Positions 26,753 through 34,458 of a stretch of 64,000 nt of DNA are shown here, in pieces. Both the position numbers and the translations under genes were made by a program. The notes under the pieces are model-generated. The model was not told the origin of the DNA and searched no databases. It saw only the letters and a program-made list of their open reading frames with translations. Source of the stretch: Thioalkalivibrio sulfidiphilus HL-EbGr7. Its GTDB lineage: Bacteria > Pseudomonadota > Gammaproteobacteria > Ectothiorhodospirales > Ectothiorhodospiraceae. The stretch covers positions 2,986,501-3,050,500 of the forward strand of contig NC_011901.1 in assembly GCF_000021985.1 (NCBI RefSeq), given 5' to 3'. The number at the start of each line of letters is the position of its first letter. Within the stretch, counting starts at the first letter, position 1.

Positions 26753-26777
26753 AAACTTAACTCATTCGATTAAGTTT
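26753..26777. promoter_or_regulatory. Inverted repeat between divergent XRE and LysR-like genes
   Basis: AAACTTAA (26753-26760) and TTAAGTTT (26770-26777) form perfect 8-bp arms with a 9-bp spacer. The site lies midway between two divergent genes, one encoding an XRE repressor, so it is a likely operator. A T-N11-A-like character also fits LysR sites, but the LysR-like product lacks a DNA-binding domain. Confidence 0.5.
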
Positions 26778-26806
26778 CCATGCTTTAGCGCCTTCGGAAG
26801 TTGCAC

Positions 26807-27433
26807 GTGAGATCGATCGACGTCTCCACTGAAATCCGCCTGGCAGTCCTCGGCGATTGGGTTCCTCCCCAACTCGCCGACGTGCTCGCCATACAGCGCG
26901 CCGAAGAACCTGAAACCCTGGCAGTTCTGATCGACACAGCGGCCACCGGACAACAACAGGAACGACCTGGTGACGGCTTCGACTTCGCGTTGTCCGCCAC
27001 CCACCGGGAGTGGCCTGGCTGGGTCTGCGAACCGCTGTGGCACGACACCCTGGCCGTCGCCGTGGCAAAGCGATCCCACTTGCTGGCCTACCGGGAAGTA
27101 CCCTGCCAGGAAGCGCTCAAACAGCCGCTGATCTACGCGCGATCAACGGCCGAAGAGTCGTGGCGCACGCTCGCACAGAGCGCATTCAAGAACGAATTGC
27201 GGGACCGCGAAGCAGCCGTCAGTACGTTCGAGGTCGCCATGACCCTGGTCGCAGCGGGGTACGGAATCGCCGTGGCCCCATCCACGAGACTTGCCGGGTA
27301 TCGATGCCAGGGCATCGCCCTGCGGCCGCTGGCGAGCGCACCGATGATCGTGACCGCCTACCTGGTTAGACCCGACGTTGCCCTGACGGAGCCTCAAGAG
27401 GGCTTTCTTCGACGCGCCCGCTCAATGTCCTGA
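26807..27433 (+). CDS. LysR-type substrate-binding domain protein without HTH
   Basis: A 208-residue protein aligned only with the effector-binding half of LysR regulators: VSTEIRLAVLGDWVPPQ at the start and ALSATHREWPGWVCEPLWHD, then VAAGYGIAVAPSTRL near 150. No helix-turn-helix is encoded upstream in any frame. GTG 26807 is selected because GGAAG lies 6 bases upstream; TTG 26801 is an alternative. Copies of this sort recur next to XRE genes in ICEs, so it may be a ligand sensor acting on another regulator rather than a degraded gene. That is inference. Confidence 0.75.
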   Translation: MRSIDVSTEIRLAVLGDWVPPQLADVLAIQRAEEPETLAVLIDTAATGQQQERPGDGFDFALSATHREWPGWVCEPLWHDTLAVAVAKRSHLLAYREVPCQEALKQPLIYARSTAEESWRTLAQSAFKNELRDREAAVSTFEVAMTLVAAGYGIAVAPSTRLAGYRCQGIALRPLASAPMIVTAYLVRPDVALTEPQEGFLRRARSMS

Positions 27434-27458
27434 GCAGCCTCTCAGCCCGGCACGCGCC

Positions 27459-28727
27459 TCACTCCCGCTCGATGACCCGCAGCAAGGCCCTGCGCCGTTT
27501 CGACAGCGGCCCGAAGGTTGCCATGACCTCGTTCATCGAATCGCCACGAGCCATCGCATCGAGGATGTCCGCCCAATCCTGCATGATGATCTTCCGCGAT
27601 GCGATGTACTTGGTGTGATCGTAGGGTGCGCGCGACGAATCTTTCTTCCGCTTCGAGTGGGCCAGTTGCAGGTCAACCCGGTTCTCGGGGTAGCTCAACA
27701 AGCCGAGCAGCGTGGTCGCTGTTGAGCGGAAGCCGTGCGAAGAAAACTGTCCACCGTAGCCCATGCGCTCCAACACCTTGTTGAGCGTCGTAGCCGACAT
27801 AACCGTTCCCGGCTTCCTGAAGCCGGGAAACAGCACCTTCCCTCCGCCTGTCAGCGTGTGCAGTTCTTTCAACAGCACGATGGCCTGCTTCGAGAGCGGA
27901 ACGATGTGAGGGTCGCGCATCTTCATGCGCCCCGCAGGAACCGTCCACATCGCACTGTCCAGATCGAACTCGGACCAGTGCGCCTTGCGCAGTTCGGCCG
28001 TGCGGACATAAGTGAGGGCCATCAATCGCAGTGCAATGACAGTGACCCGGTAACCTGCATCATCCACACGGCTCAAGAACTTCGGGATCTCTTGCCACGG
28101 TAGCGGTGGATGGTGTCGAACTCGGGGGCGCTTGACCGACCGTTTCAGCAGCGCCGTCGGATCACTGTCGCAAAGCTCTTCACCCGCCGCGTATGCGAAG
28201 ATTTGGCTGCACAATTGCCTGATCAGGATCGCAACGGTGGGAGCGCCGCGCTCCGCAACATCCTTAATGACGGGGCGCAGGTGAGCAGTCCGGATTGAGC
28301 TGACCGGCAGCTTGCCCACTTTGGGAAAAACATCGTTCTCCAAAGTGCGCTTGACTTGATCGGCGTAACCCTCGCTCCACTGCACGTTGCTCGCCATCCA
28401 TCTGCGAGCCACTGGCTCAAAGGTGTTCTCGTTCTTTTCAAGCTGAGTGGAGATGTTGACTCTCTTCTCCACCACGGGGTGTACGCCCTTCTTGACGAGT
28501 TCCCGCGCGCGATCCCGCTCGGTCCGCGCCGCCTCCAGTGAGACCTGGGGGTACTTGCCGATCGCGTAGATGGCAGGCTTTCCGCCAAGCCGATAGCGGT
28601 AGCGCCACAACTTGCTTCCGCTGGGCGTGACGTACAGAAATAGACTACCCCCGTCCTTGAGCCAGTACGGTTCTTTTTGGGAAGGAATGGTCTCGACCTT
28701 CCTGGCCGAGAGCAGGTTCATGGCCAT
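27459..28727 (-). CDS. int: Tyrosine site-specific integrase of the ICE (P4-type)
   Basis: A 422-residue integrase. The N-terminal DUF4102-like arm-binding domain (about 1-90; KLWRYRYRLGGKPAIYAIGKYPQ split by conserved Gly residues) precedes a core-binding domain. The catalytic domain shows R in YVRTAELRKAHW (about 237), H-x-x-R in SSHGFRSTATTLL (about 330), a further His in LQLAHSKRKK and the nucleophile Tyr in APYDHTKY (Y369). It is complete and is read inward from the right end of the element, which places an attachment site just right of 28727. Confidence 0.93.
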   Translation of the reverse strand: MAMNLLSARKVETIPSQKEPYWLKDGGSLFLYVTPSGSKLWRYRYRLGGKPAIYAIGKYPQVSLEAARTERDRARELVKKGVHPVVEKRVNISTQLEKNENTFEPVARRWMASNVQWSEGYADQVKRTLENDVFPKVGKLPVSSIRTAHLRPVIKDVAERGAPTVAILIRQLCSQIFAYAAGEELCDSDPTALLKRSVKRPRVRHHPPLPWQEIPKFLSRVDDAGYRVTVIALRLMALTYVRTAELRKAHWSEFDLDSAMWTVPAGRMKMRDPHIVPLSKQAIVLLKELHTLTGGGKVLFPGFRKPGTVMSATTLNKVLERMGYGGQFSSHGFRSTATTLLGLLSYPENRVDLQLAHSKRKKDSSRAPYDHTKYIASRKIIMQDWADILDAMARGDSMNEVMATFGPLSKRRRALLRVIERE

Positions 28728-28777
28728 GTGTGTATATCACCTCTCTTGAGGCCCTATATACACAGAAATATACACAC
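28727..28777 (-). promoter_or_regulatory. Triple GTGTATAT/ATATACAC repeat upstream of the integrase
   Basis: Three copies of one motif crowd the integrase start: TGTGTGTATAT at 28727-28737, its complement ATATACACA at 28756-28764 and ATATACACAC at 28768-28777. The two right copies are direct repeats 12 bp apart, and the left one is inverted. The first overlaps the start codon. They could be operators for an excisionase or integrase regulator, or integrase arm sites. A GAGGTG ribosome-binding site lies between them. Confidence 0.5.
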
Positions 28778-28943
28778 TTGCAGCAGATTGGTCTAGCCTT
28801 CACCAGACCATCAAGGAAGTCACATCAATACAAATCAACAACTTACACCTTCTCCATGGAACACGGTGGAGCTTGATGGATGCTAATCGTAGTTATCGAT
28901 CATGAGGATCATGGGTGTGTTCTCATCGAGGACGAATTCCTGC
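28778..28943. other. ICE right-end junction region, attachment site not resolved
   Basis: This gene-free stretch lies between the integrase promoter and the first chromosome-type repeat at 28944. It should contain the attachment site, since the integrase faces inward from here. No tRNA or tmRNA 3' end is recognisable. A small hairpin TGGTCT-N11-AGACCA lies near 28789-28811. The other ICE end is outside the window, so the direct repeat cannot be located. Confidence 0.4.
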
Positions 28944-29412
28944 AATTAACGCAGAGATCGCAAAGACGCAGAGGCCGCAAAGACGATCAGAGATTGTTAA
29001 CCACTCGCTTGATACCGGTCTTGAGGACACGAGTATTGAAGTTGATCAGCAAACCAAGCTTACGGTTAGCCAGCCTCAAATATGTCAGCAACTGCATTGC
29101 ATGCAGAGGCATGAGTTGTTCAACAGATTTCAGCTCAATCAATACACTGTTCTCGACGAGCAAATCGATCCGATAGGCGCAACCAACCACTTCGTTCCTG
29201 TATCTGAGGGCCAAGGGCACTTCAGTTTCAAAAGTCATCCCACGATGTCTGAGCTCCTCACATAGACATTGGTGGTATGCCGACTCCAGGAGTCCTGGCC
29301 CCAGTACACGGTGCACTTCAATCGCGGCACCAATGCAGATGCGGGCAATATCGTTCTCGTGCATTGGCATTCCTTTGCGCCCTCTGCGTCTTTGCGTCCT
29401 TTGCGTTGATCA
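28944..29412. repeat. CGCAAAG-type palindrome enclosing the GxxExxY gene
   Basis: The left arm 28944-28985 contains CGCAGAG, CGCAAAGACGCAGAGG and CGCAAAG units. The right arm 29371-29412 is the complement type (TTTGCG, CTCTGCGTCTTTGCG, TTTGCG). The arms bracket the GxxExxY gene almost exactly: the left arm ends 1 base before its stop codon, and the right arm begins at the base before its start. Two empty relatives of this palindrome lie at 40160-40271 and 49199-49346. Confidence 0.75.
28987..29370 (-). CDS. GxxExxY-family protein (PDDEXK_3-like)
   Basis: A 127-residue protein with the defining G-x2-E-x2-Y motif (GLLESAYHQCL, about 25-32) and a PD-(D/E)xK-like core: Asp in YRIDLLVENSV (about 69) and E-L-K in LIELKSVEQL (about 78). 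A Gln/Tyr-containing helix follows (AMQLLTYLRLANRKLGL). No function is established for the family; a nuclease activity is only suggested by the fold. The ribosome-binding sequence (AGAGGG, 9 bases before ATG 29370) is supplied by the right repeat arm, so gene and repeat form one unit. Confidence 0.88.
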   Translation of the reverse strand: MPMHENDIARICIGAAIEVHRVLGPGLLESAYHQCLCEELRHRGMTFETEVPLALRYRNEVVGCAYRIDLLVENSVLIELKSVEQLMPLHAMQLLTYLRLANRKLGLLINFNTRVLKTGIKRVVNNL

Positions 29413-29426
29413 GCAATAGCTGAATA

Positions 29427-30896
29427 TTACTTCAACCCCGCCTCCGCCATGGCCACTGCGCGGAACACGGCGCGGCCCTTGTTCATGGTCTCGGCCCATT
29501 CGTTGTCGGGCACGGAGTCGTAGACGATGCCGGCGCCGGCCTGGATGTGCAGCTGGCCGTCCTTGATGACGGCGGTGCGGATGGCAATCGCCGTGTCCAT
29601 GTTGCCGGCCCAGGAGAGGTAGCCCACGGCGCCGGCGTAGATGCCGCGCTTGACCGGCTCCAGCTCGTCGATGATCTCCATGGCGCGAATCTTGGGCGCG
29701 CCACTCACGGTGCCGGCCGGGAAGGTGGCGCGCAGCACGTCCATGGCACGCATGCCCTGCTTCAGGTGGCCGGTGACATTGGAGACGATGTGCATCACGT
29801 GGGAGTAGCGCTCCACCACCATCTGCTCGGTCACCTTCACGCTGCCGGTCTCGCTGACACGACCCGCATCGTTGCGCCCCAGGTCGATGAGCATGAGGTG
29901 CTCTGCGCGCTCCTTGGGATCGGCCAGCAGTTCCGCCTCCAGGTGCAGGTCCTCGTCCTCGGTGGCGCCCCGGGGACGCGTGCCGGCAATGGGGCGCACG
30001 GTGACCACGTCGTCCTCCAGGCGCACCAGGATCTCCGGCGATGAACCCACCACGTGGTGATCCTCCAGGTCCAGGAAGAACATGTAGGGCGAGGGGTTCA
30101 GCCCGCGCAGGGCGCGATAGAGATTGAGTGGCGGCGCGGCGAAGGGGATGGACAGGCGCTGGGAGAGCACCACCTGCATCACGTCACCTTCGACGATGTA
30201 GTCCTTGCAGCGGGCCACCGCGGCCTTGAAGCCCTCCTCGGTGAAACCGGAGATGAAGTCCGATTCGCTGACCTTGCGGGTGTCGCCGGATGCCTCCGGA
30301 ATGGCGGAAGGTTCACGCAGGCGCCGCTGCAGCTCGTCCAGACGCGCCTCGGCGGCGGCCAGGCCGGTGTCGGGGCGGGCGTGCACCACCAGGTACAGAC
30401 GCCCGGCCAGGTTGTCGTAGACCACCACCTCGTCGGAGACCATGAGCAGGATGTCCGGCACGCCCAGGGGATCGGGCTTATCGGCACCGGCCAGGCGCGG
30501 CTCGATGTAGCGGATGGTGTCGTAGCCGAAGTAGCCGACCAGGCCGCCGGTGAAACGGGGCAGGCCTTCGATCTCGGGCACCCGATGACGGGTCTGGAAG
30601 TCCTCCACCCAGGCGAGCGGATCGTCCACCTCCAGGTCCTCCGCCACATGGTCGCCCTCCTCCACCGTCACCCGCCGGCCACGCACCTTGACCACGGTGC
30701 GCGCAGGCAGGCCCACAAAGGAATAGCGGCCCCACTTCTCACCGCCCTGCACGGATTCGAACAGGTAGGTGTAGGGCGCGGCGGCCAGCTTGAGGTAGAC
30801 GCTCAGGGGGGTGTCGAGATCCGCGAGGACCTCGCGGACCAGGGGGATACGGTTGTATCCCTGGGCGATCAGATCATCGAATTGTTCGGGGCTCAT
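29427..30896 (-). CDS. trpE: Anthranilate synthase component I
   Basis: A 489-residue chorismate-using enzyme making anthranilate with glutamine-derived ammonia from TrpG (not in the window). The regulatory N-terminus includes [16 protein letters not shown] (about 50-65), the tryptophan feedback site region. The chorismate-binding domain has [17 protein letters not shown] (about 400-416) and [14 protein letters not shown] near the C-terminus. ATG 30896 gives MSPEQFDDL, the usual start; the GTG at 30917 is less likely. It is last of the rpe-gph-trpE run, a common gammaproteobacterial order. Confidence 0.95.
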   Translation of the reverse strand: MSPEQFDDLIAQGYNRIPLVREVLADLDTPLSVYLKLAAAPYTYLFESVQGGEKWGRYSFVGLPARTVVKVRGRRVTVEEGDHVAEDLEVDDPLAWVEDFQTRHRVPEIEGLPRFTGGLVGYFGYDTIRYIEPRLAGADKPDPLGVPDILLMVSDEVVVYDNLAGRLYLVVHARPDTGLAAAEARLDELQRRLREPSAIPEASGDTRKVSESDFISGFTEEGFKAAVARCKDYIVEGDVMQVVLSQRLSIPFAAPPLNLYRALRGLNPSPYMFFLDLEDHHVVGSSPEILVRLEDDVVTVRPIAGTRPRGATEDEDLHLEAELLADPKERAEHLMLIDLGRNDAGRVSETGSVKVTEQMVVERYSHVMHIVSNVTGHLKQGMRAMDVLRATFPAGTVSGAPKIRAMEIIDELEPVKRGIYAGAVGYLSWAGNMDTAIAIRTAVIKDGQLHIQAGAGIVYDSVPDNEWAETMNKGRAVFRAVAMAEAGLK

Positions 30897-30985
30897 GGGG
30901 CATTTCCGGGTGGTCACGGTGCACGGGGCGGGTCACTGTCACGTTCAGCCGCGCCATCGCCCATCGTGCGTCCGGAAGCCCAGGT

Positions 30986-31666
30986 TCATGCCGCGTCTTC
31001 CAGCAGCCCCTGGATCTGGTCCAGGCGGTCGATTACCGCGTCAGGGCTGTAGTTGCGGATGTCCTCGCCGTGGTTGTAGCCGTAGCTCACGCACACGATG
31101 GGGAAACCGGCGGCCCGGGCGGCCTTCACGTCGCTTCTGGAATCACCCACCATGAGGGACTCGGCAGGCGTGACACCCAGCTTCTCTGCGGCATGCAGGA
31201 GCGGCGCGGGATCGGGCTTTTTCACCGGCAGGGTATCGCCGCTGACCACCAGCTCGAAATCGCCCAGGATGCCCATGTCCCGCAGCAGCGGCAGGGTGAA
31301 CTGCTCGGCCTTGTTGGTGACGCAGGCCAGGCGCAGGCCGGTGCGTTTGAGATAGTCGAGCCCCTCACGCACCCCCGGATACAGGCAGCTGCGCCCGGAG
31401 GTGTTGTCCTTGTACAGGCGCATGAACACCGGGAGGGCGCGCTGGAACTCCGACGGCTCCGGATCGCCGTCCACGGCGTTGATCAGCGCCCGCTGCACCA
31501 GGCGCTCCACGCCGTTGCCCACCCACTGGCGAACCGCGGCCTCGCCACGCTCCGGCAGGCCCAGCTCACGCATCATGGCGTCCACGCAGAAGGCCAGGTC
31601 CGGCACGCTGTCCACCAGCGTGCCGTCCAGGTCGATGAGCACCATCCTGGGTCGGGCTATGGGCAT
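30986..31666 (-). CDS. gph: Phosphoglycolate phosphatase
   Basis: A 226-residue HAD hydrolase removing phosphate from 2-phosphoglycolate, the toxic product of Rubisco oxygenation and of DNA repair. Motif I is LIDLDGTLVDS (about 11-20), the Lys motif is LPVKKPDPAPL (about 145) and motif III MVGDSRSDVKAA (about 170). ATG 31666 gives MPIARPRMVLIDLDG; the longer frame is spurious. It lies 13 bp after rpe, and both enzymes serve the Calvin cycle and its salvage route in autotrophs. Confidence 0.94.
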   Translation of the reverse strand: MPIARPRMVLIDLDGTLVDSVPDLAFCVDAMMRELGLPERGEAAVRQWVGNGVERLVQRALINAVDGDPEPSEFQRALPVFMRLYKDNTSGRSCLYPGVREGLDYLKRTGLRLACVTNKAEQFTLPLLRDMGILGDFELVVSGDTLPVKKPDPAPLLHAAEKLGVTPAESLMVGDSRSDVKAARAAGFPIVCVSYGYNHGEDIRNYSPDAVIDRLDQIQGLLEDAA

Positions 31667-31679
31667 GGCAGCGGCGTCC

Positions 31680-32369
31680 TCAGGCCTTGGCCAGCTCGTC
31701 GCGCATCTGCTTGATGATGCTCTCGTAGTGGTGCGGGTCATCCTTGCTGGCGGCGCCGAAGATGGCAGAGCCGGCCACGAAGGTGTCGGCACCGGCGGCC
31801 TTGATCTCGCGGATGTTGTCCGCCTTCACGCCGCCGTCGATCTCCAGGCGGATGTCCAGGCCGGACTCGTCGATGCGCTTGCGCGCCTCGCGCAGCTTGT
31901 CCAGGGTGGCGGGGATGAACTTCTGGCCGCCGAAACCGGGGTTCACGGACATCAGCAGGATCATGTCCACCTTGTCCATCACGTAGTCCAGGTAGGACAG
32001 CGGGGTGGCCGGGTTGAACACCAGGCCCGCCTTGCAGCCTTCGCCCTTGATCAGCTGGAGGGTGCGGTCGATGTGCTCGGAGGCCTCCGGGTGGAAGGTG
32101 ATGTAGCTGGCGCCGGCCTTGGCGAAGTCCGGGATGATGCGGTCCACCGGCTTGACCATCAGGTGCACATCGATGGGCGCGGTCACGCCGTGCTTGCGCA
32201 GGGCCTCGCACACCAGCGGGCCGATGGTCAGATTGGGCACGTAGTGGTTGTCCATGACATCGAAATGCACGATATCGGCGCCGGAGGCCAGCACGTTGTC
32301 CACTTCCTCACCCAGACGGGCGAAATCGGCGGAAAGGATGGACGGGGCGATCAGATCGGGTTTTGCCAT
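31680..32369 (-). CDS. rpe: Ribulose-phosphate 3-epimerase
   Basis: A 229-residue TIM barrel interconverting ribulose 5-phosphate and xylulose 5-phosphate in the pentose phosphate and Calvin pathways. Signature blocks are [18 protein letters not shown] (about 33-50), [13 protein letters not shown] (about 140-152) and [12 protein letters not shown] (about 173-184). It is the first gene of rpe-gph-trpE on the minus strand. A GACAGGATT-type palindrome lies 188 bp upstream. Confidence 0.96.
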   Translation of the reverse strand: MAKPDLIAPSILSADFARLGEEVDNVLASGADIVHFDVMDNHYVPNLTIGPLVCEALRKHGVTAPIDVHLMVKPVDRIIPDFAKAGASYITFHPEASEHIDRTLQLIKGEGCKAGLVFNPATPLSYLDYVMDKVDMILLMSVNPGFGGQKFIPATLDKLREARKRIDESGLDIRLEIDGGVKADNIREIKAAGADTFVAGSAIFGAASKDDPHHYESIIKQMRDELAKA

Positions 32370-32556
32370 GGTTGCAATGCCTCTGGTGACGAGCCGGGCG
32401 GGCCGGCAAGTGAGTATCTGGGCGTGACGCAGGCTGGGCCGTAGCGCACGCGGAACTGCGCAATTTACCTGAATCGGGCGGAAAACTTAAGCCCTGGGGG
32501 CCGACCGTCGATAGGCCAATACGCCGCGGAGGTCAGGGGATGGCGCCAAAGGCTTT

Positions 32557-32638
32557 GACAGGATTGACATGATTAACAGGATTTAAAATCCATGGACAGG
32601 TTTGCTTTGTAAATCATGTTGATCATGTCAATCCTGTC
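32557..32638. repeat. Palindrome with 9-bp unit arms (GACAGGATT family)
   Basis: The left arm 32557-32584 reads GACAGGATT, GACATGATT, AACAGGATTT. The right arm 32611-32638 is its reverse complement with 2 mismatches over 28 bp, around a 26-base loop. The strict 9-bp period within the arms is obvious. A related right arm lies at 49288-49306. The element is in the gap between divergent rpe and the CopD-like gene. Confidence 0.85.
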
Positions 32639-32743
32639 CAGTCCTTGTCTTTCTCCCGCGCCTCTGCGGAAAATCAACCGCCTTGTTCATCACGCCAGCC
32701 CATGGTTTATGATGCAGGCCACAGAAAAATGAAGGAGTTAGCC

Positions 32744-33205
32744 ATGTCCATCGCCATTACCCTGCACGTCCTCTCCGCCGTCATCTGGGTGGGCGGCATG
32801 TTCTTCGCCTACATGGCCCTGCGCCCCGTGGCCGCGAGTCTGCTCGAGCCCCCCATGCGCACCACCCTCTGGCGGGACACCTTCAACCGTTTCTTCCCCT
32901 GGGTGTGGGCGGCGGTGATCCTGCTGCTGGTGACCGGCTACTGGATGCTGTTCAAGAAGTTCGGCGGCATGGCCCATGCGCCCCTGTACGTGCACGTCAT
33001 GAACGGCCTGGGTCTGGTGATGATGGCCATCTACCTGCACGTGTTCTTCGCCCCCTTCCGCCGCATGAAGCAGGCCATCAGCGCCCAGGACTGGCCCGAG
33101 GCCGGCCGCCGGCTGGGACAGATCCGCATGCTGATCGGGATCAATCTGATCATCGGACTGGTGGTGGTGGCGGTGGCTTCGGGTGGGGCTTATTTGATCG
33201 TTTGA
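32744..33205 (+). CDS. CopD-family membrane protein
   Basis: A 153-residue protein with four transmembrane helices: residues about 2-25 (ITLHVLSAVIWVGGMFFAYM), 48-68, 82-105 and 128-150. A His in the first helix (LHVLSAVIWVGG) and another in the third (YVHVMNGLGLVMM) could bind metal or heme. This plan matches the CopD-like domain, which is also related to HemJ. ATG 32744 has AAGGAG 6 bases upstream. It is a monocistronic gene, and no other copper-resistance gene is nearby, so the specific function is unclear. Confidence 0.75.
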   Translation: MSIAITLHVLSAVIWVGGMFFAYMALRPVAASLLEPPMRTTLWRDTFNRFFPWVWAAVILLLVTGYWMLFKKFGGMAHAPLYVHVMNGLGLVMMAIYLHVFFAPFRRMKQAISAQDWPEAGRRLGQIRMLIGINLIIGLVVVAVASGGAYLIV

Positions 33206-33223
33206 GGCGGGCTAGCACATCAA

Positions 33224-33869
33224 AAGTCAAAGGCTTCCGATCCGGCTTGCAGCCGGCTCGGGTTACTTTCTTTGCTTGTCCAAAGAAAGTAACCAAAGAA
33301 AAGACACCCGGGTTTCTCGCCCCTGCGGGGTGCCCTGCGCGCGGGGGTGTTCCGGGGAGGTCGGCTGACAGGCCTTCCCTGGCCTGACAGCCGACGCGCC
33401 GCATCCCTGCGGCGCCCCTGGCGGGCTTTGACCCCGGAACACCCCCGTGCTCGGCGAGAAAAACGGGGGGGACGTCAAAGGCAGCAACCCTTTGACCTTC
33501 GGTGGGGTTGTGCTCTTTTGTAGGAGCCCCGACCCCGGGGCGAATTTCTCACCATTCGCCCCGGGGTCGGGGCTCCTACAAGGAAAACCCAAGGCAGACC
33601 GAAGCGGTGTTGACCTACCTCCCCCTTATGCCGCACCGAGTAGCGCAGGCTTCGAGGGAAAAAGCCCGAAGGGGCGTCGCAGGGATGCGGCGCGTCGCCT
33701 GCCAGGCCAGGGGCGAGGCGGATCAGGCGGAAGAACTTCCGCCCCGCCGAGCGGGCGCACATGGACGTGCGCCCTGGACTTTCTGTCGAAGCAGGATTGC
33801 GTAGACAGAAAGGCCTGTCAGGCGACCCCCTCGAAGCCGAGCAACGCAGGGATCGGAAGCCTTTGACTT
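33224..33869. repeat. 646-bp nested inverted-repeat element, non-coding
   Basis: Perfect 20-bp ends (AAGTCAAAGGCTTCCGATCC at 33224-33243, complement at 33850-33869) enclose several nested palindromes. GGTTACTTTCTTTG/CAAAGAAAGTAACC is at 33261-33294. A pair of long imperfect arms around GACGCGCCGCATCCCTGCG lies near 33390-33440 and 33660-33720 in opposite orientation. A central 27-bp hairpin is at 33519-33580. Short open frames cross it but none has a ribosome-binding site or a recognisable protein. It fills the whole 739-bp gap between the CopD-like gene and the cytochrome gene, apart from the terminator. Confidence 0.8.
33519..33580. repeat. Perfect 27-bp hairpin (TAGGAGC/GCTCCTA repeat)
   Basis: The arms 33519-33545 and 33554-33580 are perfectly complementary over 27 bp, with an 8-base loop. 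Each begins with TGTAGGAGC and is followed by a GC-rich block. This is the core form of a REP-like repeat common in Pseudomonas and Xanthomonas relatives. It sits near the centre of the 646-bp element. Confidence 0.85.
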
Positions 33870-33897
33870 AAACACCCCAAATAAAACACCCACCCAC

Positions 33898-33924
33898 AAA
33901 AAAGCCGCCCGAAGGCGGCTTTTC
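33898..33924 (-). terminator. Terminator of the cytochrome c gene
   Basis: On the minus strand, AAAGCCGCC-TTCG-GGCGGCTTTTTT forms a strong GC stem with a TTCG loop and six T residues. It lies 20 bp after the cytochrome stop codon. A flanking A-run makes it partly bidirectional. Confidence 0.88.
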
Positions 33925-33944
33925 TGCTGGCCAGAACCGAAACC

Positions 33945-34256
33945 TCAGAGGGTCTCGATGTAGGCAGCCAGGTTGGCGATGTCCTCGTCGGACAGGCCCT
34001 TGGCCTGGGGAGCCATCAGCGGGGTGTTGGGGCCCACGGTCTCACCGGCGCGGTACTTCTTCAGCAGATCAGCGGTGTCAGCGGCAGGCTTTCCGGCCAG
34101 CTTGGGGAAGATGGCCTGGCCCTGGCCCTGGGCGCCGTGGCAGCTGATGCAGGTGGCGAACTTGGCCTTGCCGGCCTCCACGTCCGCAGCCTGGGCAGCG
34201 CCGGCCATGGCCAGGGAAGCAGCAAGGGCAACACCCATCAGAGCAAACTTCTTCAT
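33945..34256 (-). CDS. Small periplasmic c-type cytochrome
   Basis: A 103-residue class I cytochrome c. The signal peptide (MKKFALMGVALAASLAMAG, cleaved after AAQA) precedes a single heme motif C-I-S-C-H (about 39-43). A Met in NTPLMAPQA (about 80) is the probable sixth ligand. The remaining domain of about 80 residues resembles cytochrome c553/c5 shuttles. ATG 34256 begins the signal; the upstream ATG at 34265 adds 3 residues. It carries electrons in the periplasm; the partner is not indicated by neighbours. Confidence 0.9.
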   Translation of the reverse strand: MKKFALMGVALAASLAMAGAAQAADVEAGKAKFATCISCHGAQGQGQAIFPKLAGKPAADTADLLKKYRAGETVGPNTPLMAPQAKGLSDEDIANLAAYIETL

Positions 34257-34458
34257 GTGCAACACTCCTCCAGTTAAGGATCTAGATTGTCAGCTGGTCC
34301 CGCCCATGGCGACCCCGACCAACAAAACCCGGCGATTATCCGGGATGCTCGGGACCAAGTAAACGCCACCATGCCTGAACGAAAGCTGAACCGATCAGAA
34401 ACCCGATGACATAACCCAAATGATGCGCCCGCTCAGGGACTTATTCCACCGGGCCGGC

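Noticed and set aside
28728-28943. tRNA 3' end as the ICE target
   Set aside because: No acceptor stem, T-arm or CCA-like tract could be found on either strand.
28880-29265. Two overlapping + strand frames across the GxxExxY gene
   Set aside because: They translate the repeat arm and the antisense of a gene with clear family motifs.
33447-33866. Open frame of 139 codons in the 33.2-33.9 kb region
   Set aside because: It reads through nested palindromes, has no ribosome-binding site and no recognisable protein character.
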